Positions 36,101-38,947 of a stretch of 64,000 bases of DNA are shown here, one piece after another. The stretch's first letter is position 1, and each line of letters begins with the position of its first letter. Both the position numbers and the translations under genes were made by a program. The notes below the pieces were generated by a model. The model was not told the origin of the DNA. It saw only the letters and a program-made list of their open reading frames with translations, and did not search any database. The stretch is from Mactra quadrangularis (taxonomy: Eukaryota > Mollusca > Bivalvia > Venerida > Mactridae), in contig CM046298.1 of the NCBI GenBank assembly GCA_025267735.1, forward strand, positions 28,527,866 to 28,591,865, read 5' to 3'.

Positions 36101-38947
36101 GACCTTGACAGTGTCACATAACAAAGCGTCCATTTTCTGTGCTAAACATGAAAATAATCTATTGAAATGAAGATGCCATAAATGGAACAAATATCTAATA
36201 TAAACAGTGAATCCTTACTGGTACTGAAGCACTTGGTTGCATAACTGATGCTTAATACGGAGAATATGAACGTTTTTCTATAAACAAATGATTGACTGTT
36301 TGTTGTTTTTGTTTTGCTTTAAATAGAGGATGAGTTTTTCCCTGTAATTGAGTGTCCCATATTTGGTGAACTTAAAAGCAAATATACAAAAAAATAGTTC
36401 GTGAATAGACAATGACTGATTGGATTTATAAACAGTATAACATGATCCAATCTCCGTAAACAGATATCCTGTAGACCGCTGTCGTACAGGATCTCTACAG
36501 TCTCCGTGGAAGGTCATGTCGAGATGAACTTTGTGTCGACCAATCAATGCGTAGCTTTCATCTAGACGAAACACTATTAATAACATTTTGATTTCGTAAT
36601 TTCTATTTTTAGACCAAGGTTTGAAAGCTAATTTAACAGCGGTATTATTCACAGTCTGCGATTGGACGGCTGATTTCAAATTGCGTGACTTAGACGATGT
36701 AAACAAGTTCCGCATCATAACAATTTCGTCATTAATATTATGATGAGAAAAGGTCAGTTGAACGTGACCCTCGTTTGAAAAAGGCCAGATCTAAATTAGC
36801 GAGTAGGCGAGCGGAAAATTTTAGATCGGGGTTTAATCAGATTGAACATGATTAATACAGGAGGATGAGTTTTTTCATGTAATTGTGTGTCCCATATTGG
36901 GTGAACTTAGACGAAAATATATCAGTAAATATTTCTTAAATAGGCAATGATTGATTGAATTTATAAACGGTATAAAGCATATGGTGGCTGATTTATGCCA
37001 TGTCGTATATTCGTTCCTTCGCCACGAAGAAACAAAAAAAACGAAAACACGACAAATCCACAGTTTGTCGTATCTTCGTCTTTTCGTTTCTTCGCTGCGA
37101 AGAAACGAAAAGACGAAGATACGAGAGATGAAGGGCGAAAACACGACAAATCCATAGTTGTCGTATCTTCGTCTTTTCGTTTCTTCGCCACGAAGAAACG
37201 AAATGACGAAGATACGACAGATGAAAGGCGAAAACACGACACATTGTACCTGTCGTATTGTCGTATTTATTTTGTCGTGTGTTCTATGAACTATAAATTT
37301 GTCGTGTCTTCGTGTTTTCGTTTTTTCGTTTCTTCGCCACGAAGAAACGAAAATACGACTTGGCATATATCAGTCACCATAATAACATGATTAATACACA
37401 TTTTTATTAACTCGTCAAAACGAAATAATATTGAGAAAGTTAGCACTGTTTTCTCAATAAGCTGTTAGTTATAAGAAGCTTATTGCCTAAATAAAGAAAT
37501 AATATATCTTGTATACTTGTAGTAAAATGTTTATTTTTATCCACTGATGTCTGCATTTTTTTAATATCATTTTATTACGAACTGGAGAAACATAATAAAA
37601 AGCAACCTTGATATTTATGGAGTTATATAGGTCAAGTAATTAACTGTACGATATTGGACCAACATTCTCATTCGGAACTACCTCGGATATTACTGCGTAA
37701 CATCATAAGTTTACGGAATCACTCGAGCGGTTTTCCGAATGCCAAATACTTGGTCATGATTCGAAATACACGGCCTTTATAAAATACTTCGGCTATTATG
37801 AGATACAGGCATTTTGATTGGTTCCGAATCTCATAATGACCTAGTTTTCTCATAAAGGCTGCGATCTATTTTGTTTTCCACAGAAGAAATATGGTATTAA
37901 ATACATTCTACCACAATCTGATTAAAACCAAATCTAAAATTTTCCGCTCGCCTACTCGCTAATTCAGATCTGGCCTTTTTCAAACTAAGGTCACGTTCAG
38001 GCGACCTTTTCTCGTCATAATATTCAATCATGACGAAATTGTCATGATATGTAACTTGTTTACATCGTCTACGTCACGCAATTTGAAATCAGCCACCAAA
38101 TCGCAGACTGTGAATAATACCGCTGTTAAATTAGCTTGCAAAACTTGGTCTAAAAATAGAAATTACGAAATCAAAATGTTATTAATAGTGTTTCTTCTAG
38201 ATGAAAGCTACGCATTGATTGGTCGACCCAAAGTTCATCTCGACGTGACCTTCCACGGAGACAGTAGAGAACCTGTACGACAATGCTCTACAGGATATCT
38301 GTTTACGGAGATTGATTCTTTCAGTAATAAGAAATAACTGATACAGGTCGTATTCTAGGTCATGCGTGTTATTGTACTTTAAACAATGGACTTGCCCACT
38401 TAATAGTTGAATAAGCTAAGTTTAGAATCGTGCACTGCTTGTATAATTTATGTTTACTGTTATGTATATTTCGTACGTGTATATGATTATATTCGGTCTG
38501 CACGACATTATTCTGATGGAGATAACAGTTATTTTCCTATATGCTGATATACTCTGTAAGTAAACAATAATTTTACTTGGTAATGAGATATCATTAAACA
38601 TACCTACTACATATCTAACACAATTATTTCCGTTGTTTACGGGAAAAAATGTCACTTCCTTAGCTAAGTTTATTAGCAAGTACATTTGCTGGGAAAGACA
38701 CGTGTCTAGGAAGGCTGGTGAAGGTCTCACATTACCTTATAAAACAGCATTAAATCAAGCCTTAAAATTCAGTTGTTATAAAACAAAAAAACAATCATGT
38801 CATGTTTTCATTTCAGGAAGTTCATCAACATGTCAGGATGACCCACAGTGTGCCAATATAAGAAATCTGGGATCGTTTTACAATGTATGTGCTGACCCAG
38901 CATTGTCCATCACTACCTGTAAAAGGACGTGTAATCATTGTCCATAA
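2704..38947 (+). CDS. Twelve-exon gene for a secreted mosaic protein: discoidin-like, EGF, His-rich, mucin-like, three-finger, ShKT (674 aa)
   Basis: Joined exons: 2704-2755, 7650-7876, 14985-15102, 15862-15963, 17008-17325, 18499-18730, 19273-19499, 24395-24778, 25585-25676, 27216-27272, 33371-33455, 38817-38947. The total is 2025 nt, with every junction phase-compatible and GT/AG-bounded. Order of parts: signal peptide (~1-17); discoidin-like domain (Cys24-Cys129); EGF (Cys135-Cys163); dibasic GKRR (208-211); His-rich core (~212-400, about 35 His); Thr/Ser-rich linker (~440-553); three-finger domain (Cys562-Asn626); ShKT (Cys637-Cys673). It should be secreted and bind partners or metal outside the cell; the exact role is unknown. 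A paralogue ends at 108, so the family is tandemly duplicated. The start ATG was chosen because it begins a clean hydrophobic leader just before a GTAAGT donor. The model is manual; small missed or alternative exons are possible. Introns make up about 94% of the span. Confidence 0.75.
2775..3045 (-). mobile_element. tRNA-headed SINE, type B, with 11-bp target duplication
   Basis: Read on the - strand, it starts with a tRNA-like A box (GCGCAGTTTGTAGCGCG) and B box (GGGTTCGAATCCC) and ends in the shared tail (TTTAACGCCGT on the + strand) followed by repeated TTTG. It is flanked by perfect 11-bp direct repeats TTAAATATATG at 2764-2774 and 3046-3056, the mark of a retroposed insertion. It lies 20 bp inside intron 1 of the mosaic gene. 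Confidence 0.85.
3183..3264. repeat. GC-rich imperfect palindrome (MITE-like hairpin)
   Basis: Outer arms ACCACAGGC and GCCTGTGGT, and inner arms CGGTCCC and GGGACCG, enclose a centre with ACACTATATATAGTGT. The whole ~82 bp can fold back on itself. The GC-rich arms contrast with the AT-rich intron, which suggests a small inserted hairpin element. No coding capacity. Confidence 0.6.
3430..3500. repeat. Perfect 34-bp inverted repeat with 3-base loop
   Basis: The arm that begins CATTCTCGTTCCCAGAG is followed by TAC and then its exact reverse complement ending GGGAACGAGAATG (34 + 3 + 34 bp). A related but imperfect 70-bp hairpin with the same outer bases is at 13258-13327, so this is a small repeat family and not a unique structure. 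As RNA it would form a near-perfect stem inside intron 1. Confidence 0.85.
3640..3955 (+). mobile_element. Truncated copy of the hAT-type MITE at 7160-7593
   Basis: About 310 bp (GGAACGAATACAAATTTTGA onward, with TTCGAATATTCG runs, then ACTTAATTGACACGTGTT) match the left three quarters of the element at 7160-7593. The right end is missing. It stops shortly before the next element, which begins at 3981. Confidence 0.7.
4832..5575. mobile_element. Near-perfect long palindrome (foldback element, ~744 bp)
   Basis: The left end (TATGGTGGCATATTTCTGCC, then AGATAACCACATAAC) is the reverse complement of the right end (GTTATGTGGTTATCT, then GGTGGCAGAAATATGCCACC). The symmetry runs inward through matched blocks such as CATAACAGGAAAAAAATGCA (near 4992) and TGCATTTTTTCCTGTTATG (near 5398), meeting near 5200. 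The arms are filled with repeats of AACTAGTTACGTAACTAGTT, itself a palindrome, and of TAACCACTTA. There is no coding capacity. It is inserted inside the hAT remnant. Confidence 0.85.
5997..6118. repeat. Inverted repeat with 27-bp arms
   Basis: GTGTCAATCTGTACTTAGTT near 6000 is mirrored by AACTAAGTACAGATTGACAC near 6095, with about 65 bp between. It may be a small hairpin MITE, or the terminal structure of the larger insert that splits the hAT remnant. Confidence 0.6.
6172..7151. other. Intron 1 sequence without a recognised feature
   Basis: AT-rich DNA with only short chance open frames. I see no exon with phase-compatible splice sites, no RNA gene and no clear repeat ends. Confidence 0.4.
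7160..7593. mobile_element. hAT-type MITE (434 bp) with perfect 8-bp target duplication
   Basis: The element is bounded by identical 8-bp repeats GTCGTAAC at 7152-7159 and 7594-7601. The ends are TATAGGGATGGGAACGAATA and ATTCGGTGAGTCGGCTCTA, with clusters of TTCGAATATTCG just inside. An 8-bp target duplication is characteristic of hAT transposons. There is no transposase. The insertion ends 56 bp before exon 2. A truncated relative lies at 3640-3955. Confidence 0.8.
7650..7876 (+). CDS. Exon 2: first two thirds of the discoidin-like domain
   Basis: The acceptor is TTTTTATCATTCCAG and the donor GAG/GTAAGA; phase in 1, out 0. It encodes residues 18-93. Cys24-x-HPLA-NYEF opens the domain. VLLEFSKPHLVQKLLI resembles the 'W-x-vDLg-x-x-x-V-x-x-v' strand of F5/8 type C domains, and FTVKYIDSSDASFQWVTYSE matches the 'y-v-x-YSDDG-x-x-W-x-x-Y' segment. 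N-glycosylation sequons are at NTT (59) and NFT (73). F-type lectins share this fold, so the sugar- or lipid-binding specificity is unknown. Confidence 0.8.
7920..8066. other. Alternating purine-pyrimidine tract and short GC hairpin
   Basis: GTGCGTATGCGCATGCGCAT, just inside intron 2, alternates purine and pyrimidine and could adopt Z-DNA. A small perfect hairpin CGCCGCTC-CCGAGCGGCG follows at about 8047-8066, and CGTACGTCATCG/CGAGTACGTCATG motifs lie between. This may be part of a decayed repeat. Confidence 0.4.
8664..8852 (-). pseudogene. Remnant of a non-LTR retrotransposon (C-terminal zinc-knuckle-like end of reverse transcriptase)
   Basis: A 62-codon - strand frame carries CNICNVLEDEYHFVLEC followed by FFNDLR. 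The pattern C-x2-C-x(5-6)-DE-x-HF-x3-C with a nearby LR is typical of the C-terminal end of many animal LINE ORF2 proteins (for example CR1/L2/Jockey-like). The catalytic RT motifs are absent, so this is a 3' fragment. It lies in intron 2 of the mosaic gene. Confidence 0.6.
9008..9313 (-). mobile_element. tRNA-headed SINE, type A
   Basis: Reverse-oriented copy of the SINE at 20304-20615. The B box appears as GGAATTGAACCCACGACC and the A box as CTCAGCTAGCC on the + strand, with the tail (TTTAACGCCGTAGCAACAC) at the left end. Full length, in intron 2. Confidence 0.85.
9590..9896 (-). mobile_element. tRNA-headed SINE, type B, with an inverted partial duplication at its tail
   Basis: The tRNA-like head (GCATCGAACCCGCACCC on the + strand) is at the right and the tail at the left. 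The first ~65 bp (9590-9655: GAAGGGTAGGTGAGTACTGG, TATAGACAATGGTCCAGGAA) is the reverse complement of body sequence at ~9700-9755. The element therefore carries a foldback made from its own sequence, perhaps two head-to-head partial insertions or 5' inversion during retroposition. Confidence 0.75.
9970..10980. other. Intron 2 sequence without a recognised feature
   Basis: The longest open frame (10344-10613) has no recognisable domain or splice context. Nothing else could be supported. Confidence 0.35.
10985..11385 (+). repeat. Dispersed repeat D, copy 1
   Basis: Starts at GATTAAAACCCGATCTAGAA and runs through CTGTGAATAATACC and ACAGGATATCTGTTTACGGA. The same ~400 bp occur at 37915-38327 (+), 36421-36845 (-) and, for the first 235 bp, 15241-15475 (+). 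Two copies keep a ~95-codon open frame across the region, but this copy is interrupted, so I treat it as a noncoding element. No terminal repeats or target duplication were identified. Confidence 0.65.
11400..13005. other. Intron 2 sequence without a recognised feature
   Basis: Only short open frames (for example 12264-12491) with no recognised motif. No exon compatible with the gene's phases was found. Confidence 0.35.
13014..14200. mobile_element. hAT-type non-autonomous element (1187 bp) with perfect 8-bp target duplication
   Basis: Identical 8-bp repeats CTTCTTTC lie at 13006-13013 and 14201-14208. The terminal inverted repeats are TAGGGCTCTATATCGGT and ACCGGTGTAGAGCCCTA, with subterminal palindromes of the ATCGATAT type. 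The TAGGGCTC end and 8-bp duplication fit hAT. The interior has no transposase. It carries the 70-bp hairpin at 13258-13327, itself probably a nested insertion. Confidence 0.85.
13258..13327. repeat. Imperfect hairpin related to 3430-3500
   Basis: Outer arms CATTCTCGTACCCAGAG and CACTGGGTATGAGAATG share the ends of the perfect 71-bp hairpin at 3430, while the centre differs. It lies within the hAT element. Confidence 0.7.
14985..15102 (+). CDS. Exon 3: end of the discoidin-like domain
   Basis: Phase 0 in (acceptor GGCATGGCAG, weak polypyrimidine tract), phase 1 out (AGAC/GTAAGA). It encodes residues 94-132. GSDGIKIVLSEVVYTEQILLIS continues the beta-sandwich, and Cys121-SEVFAQG-Cys129 matches the closing 'C/R-x-E-v-y-G-C' strand of F5/8 type C and F-type lectin domains. 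The whole domain, Cys24-Cys129, is about 106 residues, shorter than the usual ~140-150. The open frame continues upstream to 14964, so an earlier acceptor (AG at 14972-14973) is possible but would break the phase with exon 2. Confidence 0.65.
15241..15475 (+). repeat. Dispersed repeat D, copy 2 (partial)
   Basis: Begins AAACCCGATCTAACATATTT and includes GAATAATACCGCTGTCAAAT. It matches the first 235 bp of copy 1 and then diverges into unrelated sequence. Confidence 0.6.
15862..15963 (+). CDS. Exon 4: EGF domain
   Basis: Acceptor TTCTTTATCTTACAG, donor ACAG/GTATTT; phase 1 in and out, the usual phase for a shuffled EGF exon. It encodes residues 133-166 with six cysteines at 135, 140, 146, 152, 154 and 163 in EGF spacing (C-x4-C-x5-C-x5-C-x-C-x8-C), including CKNGSTC and CACAEGFMGDDC. 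It lacks the calcium-binding D-x-D/N-E lead. Such domains mediate extracellular protein contacts. Confidence 0.9.
17008..17325 (+). CDS. Exon 5: acidic leader, dibasic site and start of the His-rich core
   Basis: Acceptor CTTATATTAAACAG, donor CATG/GTAACT; phase 1-1. It encodes residues 167-272. An acidic stretch (MTMDDYDIV, VDGDVDF) leads to GKRR at 208-211, a plausible proprotein convertase site. The rest is rich in Gly, Ser and His (14 His), with HGGHHGHNG and SHHSNHGYH. Such composition suggests metal or pH-dependent binding, or a structural matrix role; both are inference. Cleavage at GKRR would separate the discoidin-EGF part from the rest. Confidence 0.85.
17386..17641 (-). mobile_element. 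tRNA-headed SINE, type B
   Basis: Tail on the left (GGGTTTAAAGCCGTGTCAAC), tRNA-like head on the right (GCATTCGAACCCGTATCCCC, reverse B box). It starts about 60 bp after the donor of exon 5. Confidence 0.8.
18160..18345 (+). repeat. Degenerate ~20-bp minisatellite (GCGACGTTWAGCG)
   Basis: Five variants follow one another at about 20-bp spacing: GCAACGTTTAGCG, GCGACATATAGCG, GCGGCGATAAGCG, GCGACGTTAAGCG, GCGACGTTTAGCG, with less regular relatives upstream (GCGTTACGACG). The CpG density is unusual for this window. It lies in intron 5, about 155 bp before exon 6. Confidence 0.65.
18499..18730 (+). CDS. Exon 6: His-rich core, beta-type repeats
   Basis: Acceptor TTTTGTCTTTGCAG, donor TTTAG/GTACGT; phase 1 in, 2 out. 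It encodes residues 273-349 with 16 His. The pattern alternates His with hydrophobic residues (RCHFSIGLGHNH, LHYHNNFLHLHVHLGL, HHFHVSAGF), as in beta strands with one His-bearing face. I do not recognise a family. Confidence 0.85.
18899..19020 (+). mobile_element. tRNA-headed SINE, type B, 3'-truncated
   Basis: A box (GTGCAGTTGGTAGCGCACC) and B box (GGGTTCGAATCTCACC) are clear, followed by ~60 bp of type B body (CATTTCATGAAAATTTGAC); the tail is missing. A run of ten G precedes the B box. Confidence 0.75.
19273..19499 (+). CDS. Exon 7: end of the His-rich core
   Basis: Acceptor TTTTCTATTTCAG, donor CTTG/GTAAGT; phase 2 in, 1 out. It encodes residues 350-425. His content falls (SSHQPHPVVHPHV, then NHLGG). 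A LCFGIC segment has two cysteines that could pair with C278 or C346 of exon 6. The C-terminal half is hydrophobic and Asn/Leu-rich (LVQNNLLGLLG). Confidence 0.8.
19855..20175 (+). repeat. Dispersed repeat G, copy 1
   Basis: Related to 28975-29480 and 51105-51530. Shared pieces include CACTATCGTTATT-GC-CAGG, a GATACTTTRTTTAGCATAAATGT-like stretch, and a CCGCCATTATTCTGCTTTGCC/CGTACTTTTACC segment. The copies are diverged; class unknown. Confidence 0.5.
20304..20615 (+). mobile_element. tRNA-headed SINE, type A, full length with 12-bp target duplication
   Basis: Starts CCGCCCGGCTAGCTCAGTTG (A box) and ends AACCCAACACAAACAAAACA. Perfect direct repeats AAGATTAGTCAG flank it at 20292-20303 and 20616-20627. 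This is the best reference copy of type A in the window, in intron 7. Confidence 0.9.
21385..22925 (+). repeat. Tandem duplication of a ~0.65-0.8 kb AT-rich unit in intron 7
   Basis: Unit 1 (21385-22035) and unit 2 (22088-22925) share GTCTACGGCTTAATTA, GAAAGTGATG-AATCATTACT, GTGTCGGTGTATCTCCGATA, TGACAAGG and TTTCAAAATTGTCTCCA. Unit 2 has an extra internal copy of the TTATCAACCACATCTCATG block. A continuation of unit 2 (TCTCTACTGACAGCTCTT) reappears at ~23620, after the insertion at 22908-23600. The short open frames here are not conserved between units, so they are not coding. Confidence 0.75.
22908..23600. mobile_element. MITE family E, copy 1, interrupted by a nested MITE
   Basis: Ends AATTAATCTGAGCTTGACC and GTTCAAGCTCAGGTTAC form inverted repeats shared with copies at 27780-28391 and 34263-34665. 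Interior blocks (CTTTATGCAAGAATATATTA, AAACTCACGATTTAATGTAA) are conserved. The insertion splits the end of the second tandem unit. Confidence 0.75.
23072..23366. mobile_element. MITE family J, copy 1 (295 bp, TA target)
   Basis: Inverted ends CAGGTCGTCCAC and AGAATACGACCTG, flanked by TA on both sides (23070-23071, 23367-23368), as for Tc1/mariner-type elements. It is nested within MITE E. A second full copy is at 48141-48434, and a fragment with AGGTCGTATTCTAGGTCATG is at ~38345. Confidence 0.75.
24395..24778 (+). CDS. Exon 8: Thr/Ser-rich mucin-like linker
   Basis: Acceptor GTATGCCTTTCAG, donor TTCAG/GTAATA; phase 1-1. It encodes residues 426-553. After a short lead (TNLLVSQLFPHYV), residues ~445-550 are dominated by Thr, Ser, Lys and Val. 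Tandem codon repeats encode TTTKSMTT (24-bp unit, about three times) and then TASTTSV (21-bp unit). This is typical of an O-glycosylated stalk. The repeats make length variation between alleles likely. The donor lies in the target site of the hAT MITE that starts four bases later. Confidence 0.85.
24783..25200. mobile_element. hAT-type MITE (418 bp) inserted at the exon 8 splice donor
   Basis: The ends TAAGGCTGTCGCGATACG and TATCGTGACAGCCCTA are inverted repeats. The flanking 8-mers are TCAGGTAA (24775-24782) and TCAGGTCT (25201-25208), matching at 6 of 8. The target duplication includes the CAG/GT of the exon 8 donor, so both flanks carry a potential 5' splice site. The same family forms the split remnant at 3981-6163. 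Confidence 0.8.
25245..25527 (-). mobile_element. tRNA-headed SINE, type B
   Basis: Tail at left (GGCTTTAACGCCGTAGCAAC), reverse B box at right (GGGATTCGAACCCGTACCC) and reverse A box (CAACTGCGCTACC). Full length, in intron 8, ending about 60 bp before exon 9. Confidence 0.85.
25585..25676 (+). CDS. Exon 9: first loop of the three-finger domain
   Basis: Acceptor TAATTTCTTCACAG; phase 1 in, 0 out. It encodes residues 554-584, with Cys562-HD-Cys565 and three more residues of the Ly6 pattern (SC, QC, then GE). The donor is GAG/GTTTGC, a weak site. Reading through would give VCFVSKF, which mimics the start of exon 10 (VCLAMHD), but then no downstream phase fits. The chosen donor joins in phase 0 to exon 10 and completes the cysteine pattern. 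Confidence 0.7.
25708..26129. mobile_element. Mutator-like MITE F, copy 1 (422 bp) with perfect 9-bp target duplication
   Basis: Terminal inverted repeats CATTCGGAACTATCTCGGCG and CGCCGAGGTAGTTCCGAATG, flanked by identical 9-mers CGTATTTAT at 25699-25707 and 26130-26138. A 9-bp duplication is characteristic of Mutator-like elements. There is no transposase. Related copies are at 45227-45665 and 47856-48603. It is inserted 31 bp after the exon 9 donor. Confidence 0.85.
26655..26890 (+). mobile_element. SINE of a fourth type with CGCTATA-type 3' end
   Basis: A tRNA-like head (GCAGTGGTCAAGTGGTATCG, then CCCGGGTTGGATCCCAACTA as a degenerate B box) is followed by a body ending AAGCGCTTTTGAACATATA, then GAGCGCTATAAAAATGCAGT. 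This ends directly in the ATA/ATG microsatellite. SINEs with an 'AAAGCGC-TATAAAA' end and a trinucleotide tail are widespread in marine invertebrates. Confidence 0.7.
26891..27155 (+). repeat. Compound trinucleotide microsatellite (ATA/ATG/GTG), ~260 bp
   Basis: Blocks in order: (ATA)n, (ATG)n, (GTGATG)n, (ATG)n, (ATA)n, a short break with TACATGTAATAA, then (ATG)n and (ATA/AAT)n. It appears to have grown from the tail of the SINE just before it. All frames read as homopolymer-like runs and none is coding. It ends about 60 bp before exon 10. Confidence 0.95.
27216..27272 (+). CDS. Exon 10: middle of the three-finger domain
   Basis: A 57-nt exon, phase 0-0, acceptor GTATATTTATAACAG, donor CAACAG/GTAAAA. 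It encodes residues 585-603: VC, a GYTHRC, then TQQ. The 'VC-x(8)-G-x(3)-RC' spacing is the central part of Ly6/uPAR domains. It was missed by simple open-frame search because it is so short. It is supported by phase and by the cysteine pattern with exons 9 and 11. Confidence 0.75.
27500..27688 (+). mobile_element. tRNA-headed SINE, type A, diverged and 3'-truncated
   Basis: A box CCAGGCTAGCTCAGCTGGTA is clear; the B box is degraded (GGTGCGATACC). The body shares GGGCATACTTTCGTTAA and CAGCCAAATCCATAGATT, and the tail is missing. Confidence 0.75.
27780..28391. mobile_element. MITE family E, copy 2, with a nested hairpin element
   Basis: The ends TATAGTCCGACAGAATTAAC and GGTTAATATCGGCGCACTATA are inverted repeats, TA-flanked. 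The interior has CTTTATGCAAGAATATATTA at left and ACTCACGATTTTATGTAACT at right. Between ~28029 and ~28275 a smaller inverted-repeat element is inserted (TTTCTCAACTGTCAAAACAT facing GACAGTTGAGAAAAAACA), related to that at 39940-40250. Confidence 0.75.
28975..29480 (+). repeat. Dispersed repeat G, copy 2
   Basis: Shares TTATCGGGTCAGGCAAGCCG, CCTCAGTTATTATTCAGGT, GATTAGTCTCGTTAGAATTT and GGATACTTTATTTAGCATAA with 51105-51530, at roughly 90% identity by eye. No terminal repeats found. Confidence 0.7.
29689..31598. mobile_element. Foldback-type element (~1.9 kb) with subterminal minisatellite arms
   Basis: The outer ends TATGGAAAGCCTTGACTGTC (29689) and GACAGTCAAGGCTTTCCATA (to 31598) are perfect 20-bp inverted repeats and continue imperfectly. 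Inside the left end lies the 42-bp minisatellite (29815-30345). The same unit continues in opposite orientation at ~30320-30480, with decayed units (ACAAACTACCGAACATAA) near 31480-31545. The central ~1 kb has no recognised gene. Tandem repeats inside inverted termini resemble foldback elements. No target duplication was identified. Confidence 0.65.
29815..30345 (+). repeat. 42-bp minisatellite, about 12-13 units
   Basis: The unit is TCGGTGGTTGAATCATTATA followed by TTGAGTGAATTCTTTATTAT and AC. Most units differ by a few bases; those at the right are more diverged. Because 42 is a multiple of three, a 14-residue repeat peptide can be read on the - strand, but this follows from the repeat and is not evidence of coding. 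Confidence 0.9.
32035..32348 (-). mobile_element. tRNA-headed SINE, type A, with 8-bp target duplication
   Basis: Tail at left (GGGTTTAACGCCGTAGCAAC), reverse tRNA-like head at right (CTGAGCTAGCCGGGCGGG). Direct repeats TTAAGTTC flank it at 32027-32034 and 32349-32356. Confidence 0.88.
32360..33370. other. Intron 10 sequence without a recognised feature
   Basis: Short open frames in both strands (for example 32841-33179) lack any recognised motif or consistent splice context. A short hairpin GACAACTCAACC/GGTTGAGTTGTC lies at 33129-33158. Confidence 0.35.
33371..33455 (+). CDS. Exon 11: last finger of the three-finger domain
   Basis: Acceptor ACCTTATATTTAAG, donor AAAG/GTAAGT; phase 0 in, 1 out. 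It encodes residues 604-631 with Cys605, Cys616, then Y-Cys619-Cys620-SGNL-Cys625-Asn626. The CC-x4-CN end is the signature of Ly6/uPAR/three-finger domains. With exons 9 and 10 it gives ten cysteines in the expected order, plus one extra (C629) outside. There is no GPI signal because the ShKT exon follows, so the domain is in a secreted protein. Confidence 0.85.
33490..33926 (-). mobile_element. tRNA-headed SINE, type B, split by a nested SINE
   Basis: The left part (GGGTTAACGCCGTGTCAACA to CTTTTCCATATTA) and right part (CTTTTCATATTATCTAATCA to GTATAACCTCCCC) together make a type B SINE. The tRNA-like head is lost at the right. The interruption is the SINE at 33630-33855. Confidence 0.8.
33630..33855 (-). 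mobile_element. tRNA-headed SINE, type C, nested in SINE B
   Basis: On the - strand it begins CCGAAGCCGTGGCGTAGTGG (A box), then GCGGGTTCGAGCCCGG (B box), and ends in a tail related to types A and B (AAAGTCGTATTCAACACATA on the + strand). The SINE B sequence CTTTTCCATATTA / CTTTTCATATTA is repeated on either side, which marks the target duplication. Confidence 0.85.
34263..34665. mobile_element. MITE family E, copy 3 (~400 bp)
   Basis: Ends TATAGTCCAAGAGAATTAAC and GGTTAATATTGTCGCACTATA. The interior matches copy 1 over most of its length (GAAGCTTTCGGCAAGATACA, ACTCACGATTTAATGTAACT). It has no nested insertion, so it is the best reference copy. A short TTCTG repeat lies just upstream (~34173-34200). 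Confidence 0.78.
35228..36014. mobile_element. TA-flanked MITE with ~95-bp terminal inverted repeats (787 bp)
   Basis: Left end GTCCTAAAAATAAGACCCTA and right end TAGGGTCTTATATTCTTATA-TTTAGGAC are inverted repeats that run about 95 bp, to AAAAACGCATAGC / GCTATGCGTTTTT. TA lies on both sides (35226-35227, 36015-36016). Within each arm, a second inner inverted repeat (ACCCTACGTAAC / GTTACGTAGGGT) can form its own hairpin. The centre is noncoding. Confidence 0.8.
36421..36845 (-). repeat. Dispersed repeat D, copy 3 (inverted relative to copy 4)
   Basis: Reverse complement of the sequence at 37915-38327 over about 410 bp (TCTCCGTAAACAGATATCCT at left, TTTTAGATCGGGGTTTAATC at right). The - strand keeps an open frame (36278-36718) that also exists in copy 4 over ~95 codons, ending TGYLFTEI. 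This could be a relic of a coding element, but I do not recognise the protein. Confidence 0.7.
36990..37365. repeat. Array of tandem hairpins with TTTCTTCGCCACGAAGAAAC cores
   Basis: Four perfect or near-perfect palindromes (TCTTCGTCTTTTCGTTTCTT-CG facing CGAAGAAACGAAAAGACGAA) follow each other about 90-140 bp apart. They are joined by linkers with CGAAAACACGACAAATCCA and TTGTCGTATCTTCGTC. Every unit folds back. Open frames on both strands read as repeats of SSFRFF/AKKRKDED and are by-products of the palindromes. Confidence 0.85.
37915..38327 (+). repeat. Dispersed repeat D, copy 4
   Basis: Starts TCTGATTAAAACCAAATCTA and ends TTTACGGAGATTGATTCTTT. It forms, with copy 3, an inverted pair around the hairpin array at 36990-37365. 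A fragment of MITE J (AGGTCGTATTCTAGGTCATG) follows at ~38345. Confidence 0.7.
38817..38947 (+). CDS. Exon 12: ShKT domain and stop
   Basis: Acceptor CATGTTTTCATTTCAG; phase 1 in; TAA at 38945-38947. It encodes residues 632-674 with six cysteines at 637, 643, 656, 666, 670 and 673: C-QDDPQ-C-x12-C-x9-C-x3-C-x2-C-P. This is the ShKT pattern, with the usual acidic residues after Cys1 and the C-x3-C-x2-C end. ShKT modules occur in metazoan secreted proteases, peroxidases, toxins and matrix proteins and can bind ion channels in some cases; no toxic role is implied here. It matches the paralogue exon at 1-108. Confidence 0.9.

Noticed and set aside
36875..37390. Overlapping Arg/Lys/Phe-rich open frames on both strands
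   Set aside because: Palindromic hairpin units make both strands open; no domain is present.
38817..38947. Reading the ShKT exon as a toxin gene
   Set aside because: ShKT domains are common in non-toxic secreted animal proteins; here it is one module at the end of a large mosaic protein.
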